From: Gamarada debralockiae
Taxonomy: Eukaryota; Ascomycota; Leotiomycetes; Helotiales; Hyphodiscaceae
Assembly (NCBI GenBank): GCA_002803225.1
Contig: NXFV01002076.1
Location: 1-64,000, forward strand
Length of the DNA stretch: 64,000 nucleotides
Reading direction: 5' to 3'
Part shown: piece by piece, positions 23,696 through 35,674 of the stretch
Layout of the letters: each line of letters begins with the position of its first letter
Numbering within the stretch: position 1 is the stretch's first letter
Program-made: the position numbers and the translations under genes
Notes under the pieces: model-generated
The model's input: the letters and a program-made list of their open reading frames with translations, nothing else
The model's database searches: none
Told to the model about the DNA's origin: nothing

Positions 23696-24906
23696 GGGCA
23701 GCTCTTCTTACCATGGACGATGATGTCTTCACATCCAAGCCATCTGCCTCTCTCCGTCAAACCTCTCCCCCCCTTCTTCGATGCGACCTTGACACAAAAC
23801 CCCAGAAATTCGACATGGAAATGACTTTGATGCCTTCCTCTTTCCGTTCTTTCGGAGATGGATGAAGCACTTTCGCTCAACCCAATAGGGCCCACGTTTC
23901 TTCCCGATCCTTGACACCGTTTTCATCGCCGATATGATGCTACGCCCGCCTTCACAAAACACCGCCCAAATTTGGTCTCCCGCCACTATTCAACCGAACA
24001 AAGTCCTCCGGCTCTCAACTGGATTTGCAGACTACATAAGGGCATCGAGGAGAGAGATTAACGGATCCATAAGCAACATGATCGCATACACGAGAGGCAG
24101 GATTGGATCGATGAGATTTACCGTTGGATTCATGACAAAACCGAAACAATCGAGAAGCAAAACGAACGTATTCATCGCTTAGAGCAGAAGCTCGCAACGA
24201 AGAAGCAGGAGCATCTGAAATACCTGCAAGAGCTTCGCAGACAAATTTGGCCGTCGCAATCATCCGCCTGTGTTCCCTTTGCACCAAGCCGGGCTGGAAG
24301 TCTCAAGTCGAAGTCTTCACTAAAATCGCCCAGCCGACGCCTATCGCCTCCGCCAGGCAGTCTTCGCTCTTCGGTCACCACTTCCAAGGAAGCCAGAGAG
24401 CAGGAATCGTCCTTTGGTAAGACCACTTCTGGTTTGTATATTTCAGATCTGATGGCTGCTACATCCTGACCCGATTCCCGCTGGTTTGCTGTTACTAAAG
24501 TCAAGCGTTCCAGGTCGTCGTCCCAGCACGCTTGATGATCGCCCAACATTACCACCGAATCACTACCCTCCCATCAATTTCCAGTGTTGGTGAGAGTCAT
24601 CCACCGGCGTCCCCAATTCTCATGTCTCTTTCTACACCTAGAATTAGTCTGGAGTCGGTCCCAGACAGATCATTCCCGTCGAAGGTTCTATGCACCATAG
24701 CTCCTGTAAGTTTCTTATTCAAAGAAAATACATTGTGAAACACCCAAACTAACTGGACAATCTACAGGCTACGACTGCTCCACCAAAATGTCCGACCCCT
24801 GAAACTGCCGCACCCAAAAAAGACGCCTGCAAATGTCGAAGCCGAGAACGTTCTGAGAAACAAAGTTTCGCGAGAATGGCATTTGCAAGGTTATCCAGAA
24901 GGTAGA
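23696..24906 (+). CDS. Uncertain multi-exon gene with a coiled-coil segment
   Basis: Coding character is clear but the exon structure is not solved. A frame at about 24080-24416 reads HDRIHERQDWIDEIYRW, then IEKQNERIHRLEQKLATKKQ, a coiled coil, and then a Ser/Pro/Arg-rich stretch (SPSRRLSPPPGSLRSS) before a consensus donor (gtaaga, 24417). The last exon is well supported: a donor gtaagt follows 24709, the branch-like actaac is present, and the acceptor ctacag precedes a final exon ending KDACKCRSRERSEKQSFARM and LSRR-stop at 24906. Upstream possible exons start at Met 23713. The family is not recognised and the start coordinate given is approximate. Confidence 0.4.
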
Positions 24907-25751
24907 AGTACTATCACGGTGAGCGGTAGGAAGAATGCTCGGGAGGGAGATAATACGGGCTCGGCAAACCGCAAGTAACGACCACTTTGGGCACATTAGA
25001 TGTGAAAGTTTTTGTACAGAATTCAACACGGTATGGAAGGCATCGATGGTATGGATGATGATGTCATGTATGGCACGAGATTTTATGGAGATGGCATTTT
25101 CTTTCGTGGTTGTTTCGTGGGCTTCACGGCTGAGTGAGTACCACAATGCAGTCGCTATGGTGATGAGCGTCCTCGAATTAGAAAGACACAGAAGCAATAA
25201 GAATGAACCCATGTTCTTGGACTTTGGGGACCTGCCCCATTTCATGACCAGTGGTCTCGTGACTTTGATGATTGGGCCAAATGCGGAAAGGACCGCTGTG
25301 AATAAAGGGAATCATGGCACAATAAATAGAACTTGCCTCCAAATCTCAACTTAATTGTCCTCTCCCCCACTATAACTACTGGTATCATAGAATTAAAATT
25401 TTTTTGTTCTGAGCCCCTATTCAAGAATCGACGGAATCACAATGACGTGCACGGGCCTATTTTGATATGGCGCTAGGACCAAGTTCGGCCACCAACCAAT
25501 CAAATGTCCTTCGAGCCTGCGAAACCCTGGTCGTAACACATCTCCTGCCCGCAGCAACGCAAATTTTTGCAAAGGAAGCAGACGACGTTGGGAGGCGAAC
25601 ACAAATTTTGAGCCATCAAACAGCAACCAAATCTTCACTTTCTCATCAAAAAATGGCTTTCCTCATCTAAAGATGATCAACCTCTTCACTTTCTCAAATT
25701 TTTCGGCGCTGAAATCGCAAATTATTCGACGAAATTGCGCCGAAACACAAT
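24907..25751. other. Intergenic, upstream of EPL1
   Basis: A minus-strand frame (25245-24769) looks hydrophobic in part but overlaps the last exon of the coiled-coil gene in antisense and has no family features. I see no supported gene. The right end is the EPL1 promoter. Confidence 0.4.
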
Positions 25752-27540
25752 ATGGCGGGCACCACCGGCCGCGTCGTGCGGGTGAAAAAACTCTCGAAGA
25801 CGCAAGGCCAAACGATCCTCCGAGAAGACCAGATCGATGATTATGACTCTCTTCAGAGCCAATATACAGTGGATACAGGTGTTGAGAAGTCTGAAGAGAA
25901 GGTATTTGTTGTTTTTGTTTTCATCATGTGACCTAATCACTTGACATTTTGGTTACGTCACGTGAACTTTTACTAACATCCACCAGGAGTACCATCTTCA
26001 GGCTGCGTTAGCAACTTCGTCCACAGGAGAGAAGGAAGGCGAGATTCCCGCACCCCCTGCGGAAGAAAGCGCCAATTTCGATTATGATTCCCTGTACTCG
26101 TTAAAGTTCGACAAAACTGCCACCTATATACGCTTCTCCCAAACCGTCGAAGAGTGTACTGGTTGCCAATATGACATGTCAACAGAGGACGATGTCTTCC
26201 TCAATGAGTACAACCAAAAGAAGCCCGAGGGGACCAAGTGTTCCGAAGACGATTTTGAGAAGATTATGGAGGTCTTCGAAGAGACCGCTGAACTCCAGTC
26301 ACCGTATGCTGCAGTTGATCAAACCGTGATACCTTTCGAGACCATGAGACAGCCGCTCAAGCAACAAGTGGATGAAAAGTTACACACCTTCGCCAAAGAC
26401 TTCTACGAGTTCTGGAAGAAGCGTAGACAAGAATCCGGCAACCATACACTCCAGCCCAGCCTTAAGTTCGAGACACACCAAGACAACGATGATGGAGATC
26501 CTTATGTGTGCTTCCGTCGTCGGGAGGTGCGCCAAACCAGAAAGACCAGAGCCCGAGATGTGCAGAGCACAGAGAAACTTAAGAGATTGCGGAAGGAACT
26601 TGAGGAGGGAAGAAATATTGTGAAACTGGTTCTCAATAGGGAGTTGGCGAAGCGTGAGCTTATGAAGACTGAGAAGGATATTTTTGAGGCTCGTGCCGAG
26701 TTGAAAGCAATCAAGATCAAGACTGGCATCAAGACTGATGACGATGAACTCCTCATCAATCAAAAGGTATGCAGTATCCGACCTCGATTCAAGATCTTGA
26801 CTGACAAGCAACAGCCACAGAAGAGAAAGCCTTCGGAATTTCAAGGGTTCTCTCGACCACCTGGAACACAGCTGCGCTTGCCAGGCAGGTCAGATGGTCG
26901 CCCACTTGATGCTGATCTCATACTGCTGAGTGATATCCAAGCGCAGAAGGAGAATATACTCCAGATGGAGATCCAGGAAAAGTCCAAACAGCATGAGATA
27001 TGGAACTCAGGCTTTGAGGATCTGACGCGAGAGCCACTCTCTCCAGTCAACCAAGGTTCCCAGACGGGCTTCCGTCCAGCAACCGCCCAGTATCAGTTGA
27101 TGACACCTCCTTCCTCAGTAACTTCTGAATCCTTTGATCAACTCTCACCGGCGCAAGAGAAACCTGAACCTTTCACATTCCGATACAGCTCTCCATCCGA
27201 AGAAGATGAGCCTCGCGGTCAACCAGCATATCGTAGAAGAATAGGACGTTGCGGTCGCCTTTGGATTGATCGTAGAGGCATGCCGTCTGCGGCCAGAAGC
27301 GGAGATGATGTCGTTTCGGATCGGTGGAAATATGATCAGGATGACGACGATGAGCAGCCCGTCTATGAGATGGACCCATACGACACCAAGGCGCTTCGAT
27401 TCCGTGCCACCATACCATTCCCCCAACACCTCATTCCTCAACGTGTGCGACAAGAATCCGTCCAACAAGCTAGAGTGAACGGGCCAAGTCCACCGAATAA
27501 TCGATCGATAGCCGCCGCACCTCAACCCGCACCCACCTGA
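25752..27540 (+). CDS. EPL1: Enhancer of polycomb-like protein, NuA4 subunit
   Basis: This is a scaffold of the NuA4 histone H4/H2A acetyltransferase that links the Esa1-Yng2 catalytic module (piccolo NuA4). Exon 1 is 25752-25901 and exon 2 starts at 25987. The protein begins MAGTTGRVVRVKKLSKTQ, and the EPC-N domain follows (residues about 5-150: LREDQIDDYDSL, then YDSLYSLKF, then DDFEKIMEVFEE). A basic region with paired Arg (CFRRREVRQTRKTRARDVQS) and a coiled-coil (EKLKRLRKELEEGRNIVKLV) come next, then a disordered C-terminus. A second, in-frame 48-base intron is likely at 26767-26814 (gtatgc to acag): removing it joins LLINQK to PQKRKPSEF and gives 551 residues, keeping it gives 567. Confidence 0.93.
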
Positions 27541-27857
27541 AGAAGCAAGAGAGCTTCCCTTCAACACCACACACCGCCAGACCGGCGACCATGTATATCA
27601 CCCCTCGAGATTTTTGTATTCAGGCGTTGTCCACGGATTTGGACCAGCAAAGCGTTGAATTGTTTGAATTAGACGTTATGCCACCCAGTTGCCTAGGAAG
27701 TAGCTGGCAGCCTGTTGTACTTTAGCGCTCACTGCGAGCAAGAGAAACAAATTCAAAAAAGCTTCAAAGCTTGTGTCGCCGACGCAGGCGAGATGAATCT
27801 CAGTCTCTCAAAGAAGCACTTTGTGACGTACCATTTGCTGAACACAAGCCAGACTTC
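27541..27857. other. Intergenic between convergent EPL1 and SET gene
   Basis: This is short 3' flanking DNA for two convergent genes. I see no other feature. Confidence 0.6.
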
Positions 27858-29490
27858 CTAACGAAACCGTCCCTTTTTCTTTGGATTTGTTGCTTCTTCT
27901 GCCTGTCGCTTTCCTTTTCCATTCTGTGTTGCTGCTTCGTGGTCGGACGTCTTTGGCACTCTCATTCGCTTGTTACTTCCTTCAAATGATGTTGCTTCCT
28001 GAATAGCTTCCCTCAATACCACTTTCTCTCCTAGTCTGACTTGAATTGCCATTTCGGTTCGTCTGGAAAGATTTCTGGCCGCTAGCAACTTCTCATCTTC
28101 TTCGAATGTCGTCGCATATTCCTTCTCCCGAGCTCCCAACAAGGTTGCCAAAACTTGGCCTACAAGTCCCGTTGCAAGCTTTGAGCGGCTAGGCAGAGAG
28201 CTCTGCGAGCTTGAGATTGCCTCGAAATTTTCGGCATCGATGAGAAGGAGGTACAGAAAAGCCAGTAGCTCATCCGGAATGCTTGGTCCATCTGCTCCTG
28301 GATGCGCCAGGTCATACGAGTCTTCAAATACACCCTCTCGTTCAGCCAATTCGACTCGCTTCTCCAAGTCCTCATTGCTCAGTTGCTCGAGATTCGGGAT
28401 TTGGATTCCGCCGTTTCGAAATGTAGATAGTATCGACTCTGTTGAGATTTCAGCGACATCGTAAACAGCGTAATTATCTGTGACATATCCATATCGGCGT
28501 AGCAGATCTGATCTCGGAAGTTGTCCATAGTCGTTGAATATTTCCTCGCCCTTTGAAATGGGCTTGATGGTCCTCATCTCCAGATCTTCATTGTCGCAAC
28601 ACAATCGAGCGTTGTTTCTATCTGCATCTGCATTGAGCATGTCTGCGAGAGGTATCATGGAAAGTAGAGACTTCTCGTTCTCCTCGTCATCCGAGACAAG
28701 CTCCTCTCCGTCCTCATCTCCGCCCATATTGCCCTCCATTGTATTTGCCTTCTCGGGGATATCGAAAGCGTAGGCCATGATAATTGATGCAACTCGATGG
28801 CACATGTCGGTGTTGCAGTTCTCCAGGCCAAGCGGAGGAACGTGCTGGGCAAACATTTCTTCTGCCTTTGCTTTTCCTATCTTGTGAACGACTGTGCTTG
28901 CCTGTAGCTCTGCAAGTTCGGCTTCAGACCAGAAGACGAGGCTGTCGAGTTGTTGAGGTAGGACGGCAAAATACGGTGCCCATTTCGAGTCTGTCCGCAG
29001 GCTCTCGGAAATCATGAGAGTGGTGAGGGCCTGCCAAATTGATCAGTAAGCTGCTATTTGAAGAGTAAGGAGTGAAGTAACAGACCAGCCAACTTGGCAT
29101 ATCGAGAATAGCTTGTGAATAACCACCATTGGCGTTAGGGAGCGCAGTCTGTATGCTGAGTACTGCCTTCCGCGGGATGCTGAAGACAACTTCGTCCTCG
29201 TCGAAGTCTGCGGCGGCAACTAGGGGGGAGTGTCAGCAAGAGTTGCAGATGATTGATTCTTTGACACTCCAAAGACAAGTCCGTCTATTGGAAACAAGTA
29301 GCCTCTATATAATTGGGCTTATGGGCGACAAGAGGTAGATGTAAAGGAAAGACGCCGACATACCAATACCCCTTCCACGACCTTCTGACCGGAGGTCTAT
29401 TAGTTGCATTTTTGGGTTGGTTTGGACTCCCACCTCTGACAGCCACGAAAGAAATGCTGCCGTCTTGGCTTCAAATTCGTCCGTCTCCAT
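27858..29490 (-). CDS. SET-domain lysine methyltransferase, Rkm4/SETD6-like
   Basis: This is likely a ribosomal-protein lysine N-methyltransferase of the RuBisCO-LSMT type. Exons on the minus strand are 29490-29364, 29219-29086 and 29030-27858, giving 477 residues. The N-terminus has FLSWLSEVGVQTNPKMQLID and then FSIPRKAVLSIQTAL, the usual start of this family. The SET core includes SMIPLADMLNADADRNNARL, the NDYGQLPRSDLLRRYGYV block with the catalytic Tyr region, and the following LSMT substrate-binding domain (LLAFLYLLLIDAENFEAI). The C-terminus is basic (KGKRQAEEATNPKKKGRFR), suggesting nuclear or nucleolar location. Yeast Rkm4 methylates Rpl42; assigning that exact substrate is inference. 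It is divergent from KAE1. Confidence 0.85.
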
Positions 29491-29896
29491 CTTGTGATCG
29501 TTCCTGAAAAGACAGCGGTGTGTAAGAAAAGTCTGTAGATGGTTGACACCGCACAAAGTGCTCCTGTGTAATTATTGAGCCGAGAAATCTTAGCGCGCAC
29601 CAACGGGCCGGGGTCCACTTTCACTCGAGTCCCGAACTTTAAGAGGCAACTGTTGAGGAATATGAGAAGTCGGATAAGAGGACATGATTCTGGAAAACTT
29701 TGCGTCTGGTGAAATTCATGAGAATGAAATTTGAGAAATATTTTCCATGTCAAGTTGGAGCTCTTGCATTGCAATGATTTTTCACGCTGCTTTAACCACA
29801 CATCTTATCGCTAATCGATATCAGCCTCGTCCTGCGGCAAGTCAAAACAAAACTTCCCCCCCAGACAAACCCCTCGCTCAACCTCCCAACCTCAAA
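29491..29896. promoter_or_regulatory. Shared divergent promoter, SET methyltransferase / KAE1
   Basis: The region is 406 bases between divergent starts. The KAE1 frame stays open upstream to 29747, but that extension has no conserved residues, so I treat it as leader. Confidence 0.45.
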
Positions 29897-30946
29897 ATGA
29901 TCGCAATCGGCCTCGAAGGCAGCGCCAACAAGCTAGGAGTAGGCATAATCTCCCATCCTCCGCGCGGCAAGCCCGCTCAAATCCTCTCCAACATCCGCCA
30001 TACATTCAATTCCCCGCCCGGAGAAGGTTTCCTCCCCAAAGACACTGCCAAACACCATCGATCATGGTTCATACAACTCGTCAAGCAGTCTATGGCTCAA
30101 GCCGGAGTCACAATATCCGATATTGACTGCATATGCTATACAAAAGGTCCAGGGATGGGTGCGCCGCTACAGAGTGTAGCGGTGGCGGCGAGAATGCTGA
30201 GTTTACTATGGGGGAAGGAGCTTGTGGGTGTCAATCACTGTGTGGGACATATAGAGATGGGGAGGGAGATTACGGGGGCTCAGAATCCGGTGGTGTTGTA
30301 TGTCAGTGGTGGGAATACGCAGGTTATTGCTTATGCAGAGCAACGATATCGGATTTTTGGGGAGGCGCTCGATATTGCGGTTGGGAACTGTCTAGATCGA
30401 TTTGCGAGGACGCTTGAGATTAGTAATGATCCTGCGCCGGGATATAATATTGAGCAGTTGGCAAAGAAGGGGAAGGTTTTGTTGGATCTGCCGTATGCGG
30501 TTAAGGGGATGGATTGCTCGTTTGCGGGAATCCTTTCGAGTATTGATATCCTGGCTGCAGAATTGAAGGCCAATCCGGAGCAGAAGGATCCTATTACTGG
30601 GGATGTGATCACGACGGCAGATTTATGCTTCAGCTTGCAGGAGACGGTCTTTGCTATGTTGGTTGAGATTACGGAGAGAGCGATGGCGCATGTTGGAAGC
30701 AATCAAGTACTGATTGTTGGAGGCGTGGGTTGCAATGAGAGATTGCAGGATATGATGGGATCGATGGCAAAGGATAGGGGAGGGAGCGTCTTTGCAACCG
30801 ATGAGCGCTTCTGCATCGACAATGGCATTATGATCGCGCATGCGGGCCTGTTGGCTTATGAGACGGGCTTCAGAACTCCACTGGAGGAGAGCACTTGCAC
30901 GCAGCGGTTCAGGACCGATGAGGTTTTCGTCAAATGGAGAGATTGA
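29897..30946 (+). CDS. KAE1: KEOPS complex tRNA threonylcarbamoyltransferase
   Basis: This is the catalytic subunit of KEOPS, which makes the universal t6A modification at position 37 of ANN-decoding tRNAs. It is one exon of 349 residues starting [22 protein letters not shown]-fold motifs are clear: the phosphate-1 loop [30 protein letters not shown] with the two metal-binding His, [12 protein letters not shown], and [12 protein letters not shown] then [10 protein letters not shown] near the end with the metal-binding Asp. The length and lack of a mitochondrial presequence identify the cytosolic Kae1 form and not Qri7. The Met at 29897 was chosen because it matches the family start; the longer open frame upstream does not. 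Confidence 0.96.
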   Translation: MIAIGLEGSANKLGVGIISHPPRGKPAQILSNIRHTFNSPPGEGFLPKDTAKHHRSWFIQLVKQSMAQAGVTISDIDCICYTKGPGMGAPLQSVAVAARMLSLLWGKELVGVNHCVGHIEMGREITGAQNPVVLYVSGGNTQVIAYAEQRYRIFGEALDIAVGNCLDRFARTLEISNDPAPGYNIEQLAKKGKVLLDLPYAVKGMDCSFAGILSSIDILAAELKANPEQKDPITGDVITTADLCFSLQETVFAMLVEITERAMAHVGSNQVLIVGGVGCNERLQDMMGSMAKDRGGSVFATDERFCIDNGIMIAHAGLLAYETGFRTPLEESTCTQRFRTDEVFVKWRD

Positions 30947-31034
30947 ACGCGGCCAACTCGTTCCGGCACAGTATTCCAATCACAAAGTACTCCTCGACTG
31001 CGCGCGCTTTAAAATCTTGCTTGCGAATATATCT

Positions 31035-31606
31035 TCAAAAGCCATCTTCGGAATCGTCATCCTCCTCGAGAATCGTCTGCCCCAACAAGCCGTCCTCCCT
31101 ACGCTTTCCAGCATCCTTCTCCAACCATTCCGCATATTTTTTCTCCGTCGTGGGGTCTGCCCTCAACCTTGTTTCACCCCTTGATGAAGAGCTCTGCCAC
31201 GCATCCTCAAGCTTCTTCTTCTCCCGTGCAGCGCGCACCGAAGCTGCTGATCTTCCTGTTTCTTCTAGAGAAGTCGTCAAGTTGAAGAGGGATATTAGGA
31301 CAGTTGAGGAGAGGTAGAGGATTGAGCCTGTGACGAGACCTATAACTGCTGCGACACCGAGATAGATATAGAGGGTCTAGGCAGAGATCAGCAAAGCTTC
31401 AATGTGGGATGGAATTGCGCAAGTACCTCGAATTTCGCTAGCAGCCTTAATGGCAGAATGATTCCAGACAAGATGTAATGGCTGAGATGTAAAAGGGGTG
31501 CCAGAGCTACGAGTAACCAGCCAAGGAGAGTCGTGACAGGGAGGGTCAAGTAATAGAATATGCTACCAATGACCGAGAGCCATGTCATCTTCGTAGCTGA
31601 GCCCAA
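31035..31606 (-). CDS. Small two-pass membrane protein, unknown function
   Basis: Exons on the minus strand are 31606-31427 and 31376-31035, giving 173 residues (167 if the second Met at 31588 is used). Two hydrophobic helices are visible: IGSIFYYLTLPVTTLLGWLL at the N-terminus continuing through a second hydrophobic run, and LYIYLGVAAVIGLVTGSILY right after the splice site. The soluble tail is charged and probably helical (ASVRAAREKKKLEDAWQSS, then EKKYAEWLEKDAGKRRED) and ends acidic (LEEDDDSEDGF). I do not recognise the family. Its stop is 88 bases from that of KAE1 (convergent), and it is divergent from the AMPK beta gene. Confidence 0.75.
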
Positions 31607-31966
31607 TCAAGGGCGGAAGACGATTGTAGAACCCAATGTGATCTGTGCTTTTCGTGTTGAGAACAGGCAGATGTGATGTCGCTCCCCGGCCGCCGATCTT
31701 CATCCCCTGTGGCCCGTGCGGAGGGGCCTCGTCGACCTCATAGTTCAGATGGGTTGAGTCCTGGTGGTGTATCATCATAAATCTACAATCGTCGTCCTCA
31801 GGCCGTTGATCAGGCCGTCGAAAATTAACTTGTAGAATTATTGTTTTGTCTCCAGCTTCCTCTCCCTTCTGAACAACAACCACCATCTTCTCTCCCAACA
31901 GCAAACAGGGCCATCCACGATGGTCCAGTACCAGACATCTACTTGAATCACACGACCTCAGTCACC
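31607..31966. promoter_or_regulatory. Shared divergent promoter, small membrane protein / AMPK beta
   Basis: The region is 360 bases between two divergent starts. An upstream in-frame start of the AMPK beta frame at 31841 is less likely because it would bury the myristoylation signal. Confidence 0.45.
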
Positions 31967-33507
31967 ATGGGAAATAATCCCTCCACAAACACAAGGCCGC
32001 CAAATTCCGCCTCTCCTTCACCTTCGAGTCATGAGTCAGCAAAGGCGCCATCCTCTCGGCGGGATCATCCAAGGAATCTGATTCAGAATCAAAGGACGGC
32101 GGCGGCTGCGGAAGCATCTCTGGCCCAAGCCCGTGGAACTACCGCTACACATCGACCCCGAAACTCCCAATCAATTCCAGCTGCACATCTCAGTCATCCG
32201 TCCCCAAGTTCCAGTACCAACAGCCCATCACCCCACAGCACGGAGTTACAAATGGGCGCGCAGCAATCGAAGGAAGAGCCGAAGATAAATGTGCGAGATC
32301 AACCCAGCAAGCCCGTCGATGTCCCAGTCTCAGCTGCCAACACCGAATCTGCGTCGTCGTTAAGGTCACACTCACAATCACTCGAACCTTCGGGACCGCC
32401 TGCCACACAAGACATGTCGTACCATCTCACGCGGCCTCCTAGGCTACCGCTTCCAATCGAGGAGGAAGTCCATACACCTGGCTCGCCCATTATAGCACCT
32501 ACTGATCTCGATATTGAAACACCGGCTTTGGATATTGACCAGCTAGACAATGATGCCCTACCTCGACGTTCGTCTGCCCTGAGCAATACCACAATTGACG
32601 AAGAGGATGCGGAGGAGCTGCGGGTTGATAAGACGAAAGCTACGGTTCCCACAACTTTCGAATGGCGTCATGATGGGGAGAAGGTTTATGTGACGGGAAC
32701 TATATTTCAATGGAATAAGAAACACAGACTACATCCAGTGTAAGATGGAATCCATTATCTACTTTTTCGGAGATCTCAAATATGCATATCGAATGTAACG
32801 CTGCTGACATGAGATTACAGCGATGGTCAACCTGGCCTTTTGAGAGCAATTATCCATGTCCGTCCCGGAACTCATCATATCAGGTTCATTATTGATGGAG
32901 TTATGCAATGTTCACCTGATCTCCCTACCACCGTCGATTTCGGCAACAATCTCGTCAACTACATCGAAGTCAGTGCTGACGATCTACCCCGTGATGCCCC
33001 GGATGCTGCAGTGACAGCTGGAGCTCCCGTTACCAATACCGATGCCCAGCAACCAGGTGCACATGCTCAAGCTGATGCTAAGGCCGAAGAGGAGAAAGCC
33101 AAGAAGCCAGCTCCGAAAACCAAACCCGTCTTACCACCAAACCGCTACACTTCACAAGTCCCTCAATACCTTGTTGATCTTGACAAAGCTGAGGAAACTG
33201 CGGCATACCAATATGCTGCGGCAGCTATTGAGAAGCTCCCAACACCTCCCAGTCTTCCAGGATTCTTGGGCAAGCCAATCTTGAATGCTGCCACGCCAAT
33301 GAAGGATGATAACAGTGTGTTGACTATGCCAAATCACACTGTTCTCAACCACTTGGCGACAAGCAGCATCAAGAACAACGTTCTCGCTGTTTCTGCAACC
33401 ACAAGATACAAGCGAAAGGTCATTCCGCCTCTTACCCATCTCAGATATAAGCTAACAAGTCGCAGTACGTCACAACCATCATGTACAAACCGACAGGAGA
33501 TGATTGA
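31967..33507 (+). CDS. AMPK/SNF1 kinase complex beta subunit
   Basis: This is the scaffold and targeting subunit of the SNF1 energy-sensing kinase, orthologous to the yeast Sip1/Sip2/Gal83 group. Exons are 31967-32739, 32821-33418 and 33466-33507, giving 470 residues. The start MGNNPS is an N-myristoylation signal. Residues 2-225 are Ser/Pro-rich and disordered. A glycogen-binding CBM48 domain begins at FEWRHDGEKVYVTGTIFQWN and continues across intron 1 with HHIRFIIDGVMQCSPDLP and NNLVNYIEV. The ASC domain is C-terminal: YTSQVPQYL, PPSLPGFLGKPILN, NHTVLNHLATSSI. The last exon of only 42 bases gives the invariant end YVTTIMYKPTGDD; without the 47-base intron this is lost. Confidence 0.95.
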
Positions 33508-35674
33508 GCAATGCGGAGCAAAAAAATGGTTACCAGGCAGTTGAGAATGGGCATGATGACTGTATGATCGCGATATACCATTGCTGCGAGCCAAGGCGTT
33601 ACTTTTCCTACTCTTCTTCATACATTTGAAGGTTTGCCAATAGGGAATTCCTTAATTTAGATTGGTCAGAAGGATTTGAGATCATTCTCCGGTTGTAATA
33701 TACAACTAAAATCAAAAGCTCACATTCACCGAACGATTTGATTTGGATGGATTAAATGATCTCGATCCTCCAAAATGGTCCTTTCCGTTTCAGCAATTGG
33801 GGTCTTGATCAGATCTCCGTAGAAGTGAGAACTTAGGACCCGAATCGTTTACTCTAATTTAGTGATTGAATTCTAGGACGATGTATTCTGCAAATTTAGA
33901 TTACCGCGCGTCTCATGAGGCAGAGTGGTCCATTACTGAAACCCCGATGGGAACGGTAGTTCCAGTCCTATCGTATTTGTATGCTATAGGTAAAGGGGGT
34001 TGAAACGAAGTGATCTGAAGACCAAAGATAGGGGACTTCTGCAGTTATAGAGTGATAGGAGGGAGGTCCAATGAGGAAAGGAGTATAAGATACGACCGAA
34101 CTATCAATCCGGTTGTACGACGCTCGGCTTGAGAGGCATGGGAGCACATCAGGGTGCTCAACTCAAGTGCTTTGTGAAGATCGAGGGAGGGTCGAGCTCG
34201 TATGACGCCCACAATCCTCAACGAAGTTTCAAACATCACAAGGGGTGGTTACCTTTCAAACTTCCCCAGAAAGCGGGCATCTTAAGGTAACGCGACGGAC
34301 GACATATGAATCCACAACGATATTGAAGGAAGGAGTGGGGACGGGAGTGAGAGGACTCAAAGTGGTTGGAAGCAGGAGAAATGTTGACTCGGGCGTTCGT
34401 TACATTGTATGGTGAGAAGGGGAGAGTCTGCTGTCTTCCTTACCATGGCTACAGTCAGTAGTTTCAAGAATGCAATGTTCTTTCCTTCAGTTAAAGCCTC
34501 AGTTATGGTGATTTTATATACGTCCCTTCCTTGCTGCTCCTTGATATCGTAAGGATTTAATCACATGTGATCTAATAGGCCATTATCATTTCCACTAAGT
34601 CACAGATGCCATCGCTGTTAGCTGGTGTATCTTCATCCACCGTATATCCAGTTTTACCCCTGGGCGACTGCGAAATGAAAATGTTTTTTCAACAGTTCCT
34701 CAACCGCGAATTTGACCCCTCGATGCCGTTGCTCAAAGACGTATTTACCCGGAGGTCTCTCTAGAGAAGGGAACCAAGAGCTTGGATATAAATCGTATGG
34801 TTCAATGGCAGCATGTTTCGTAGGCATCAGAGACAAGATTCAAAGGATACATTGAGACCAGGTCATTAGGCCGATCCAATCCCGGGGACGCTTGGCACTG
34901 AAATATCTGAACATGCAAAGCTATCTGCACCTTCAGGTGCGTATCTTGTGTTCTACCAGGAAGTACAGTGGCGGGTTGATAGCGAGAACTGAACGACGAC
35001 GGTCATAGATTCGACAGCTGCAATGAGAGGGGAAATCAGCTTTCAGTTCAAGTTTATCAAGGACTTGGAGCTTTTACTACGCGGAGACTATGGCAGGGAG
35101 AGGAACATTTCTTGCAGGCTGTTCACAAAAGTCACAACCAACACCGTGTCATTCGCTTAGGTGGCGGAGTCGGCAGTACTTCGTCGGCTCCAAATCGTCC
35201 CCTTGCAAAGGAGCATTGCTTCCATGCTGAGTGTAGGAGGGTATTTCTTGCTGTATTCTGGATTTCCTACATGCCCTCGCAGCAATGATAATCATCGAAG
35301 AAGCAATGGGAGTTGGGCATAGATGAGAACAAGAAAACATGTACGAACGTTTGTTAATTTGTGATAGTAGCATGTGTTGTGTTAGAACTGGAAGTACTTG
35401 TTGAGGGAGTAATTGACATGTATTATAAGATAACTGTCTGAGATGCTACCGAATGAATGACTGTAGGAAACACAGGAATATATAGACCAATTTCACATGC
35501 TATTCGAGCCAAAGGATGGACAGTGACTTTTCTTCCCTAGTCATGTAACAAAGACCATAATCCAGGAAACTGGTATGCCCAGTGACATAATATATCAGTA
35601 TTGAGCATTGAGTTAGAGAAGGGGAAGACTGGAGATATGAGTGACACCTGGAGCTGCCCAGTCAAAATTGCCAC
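33508..35674. other. Intergenic, about 2.2 kb without a gene
   Basis: Only short frames (under 75 codons) without domains occur. The stretch separates the housekeeping block from the TPR/HET locus. No repeats or transposon ends were recognised. Confidence 0.5.

Noticed and set aside
24769..25245. 158-codon minus-strand frame
   Set aside because: It runs antisense to the supported last exon of the coiled-coil gene and resembles no family.
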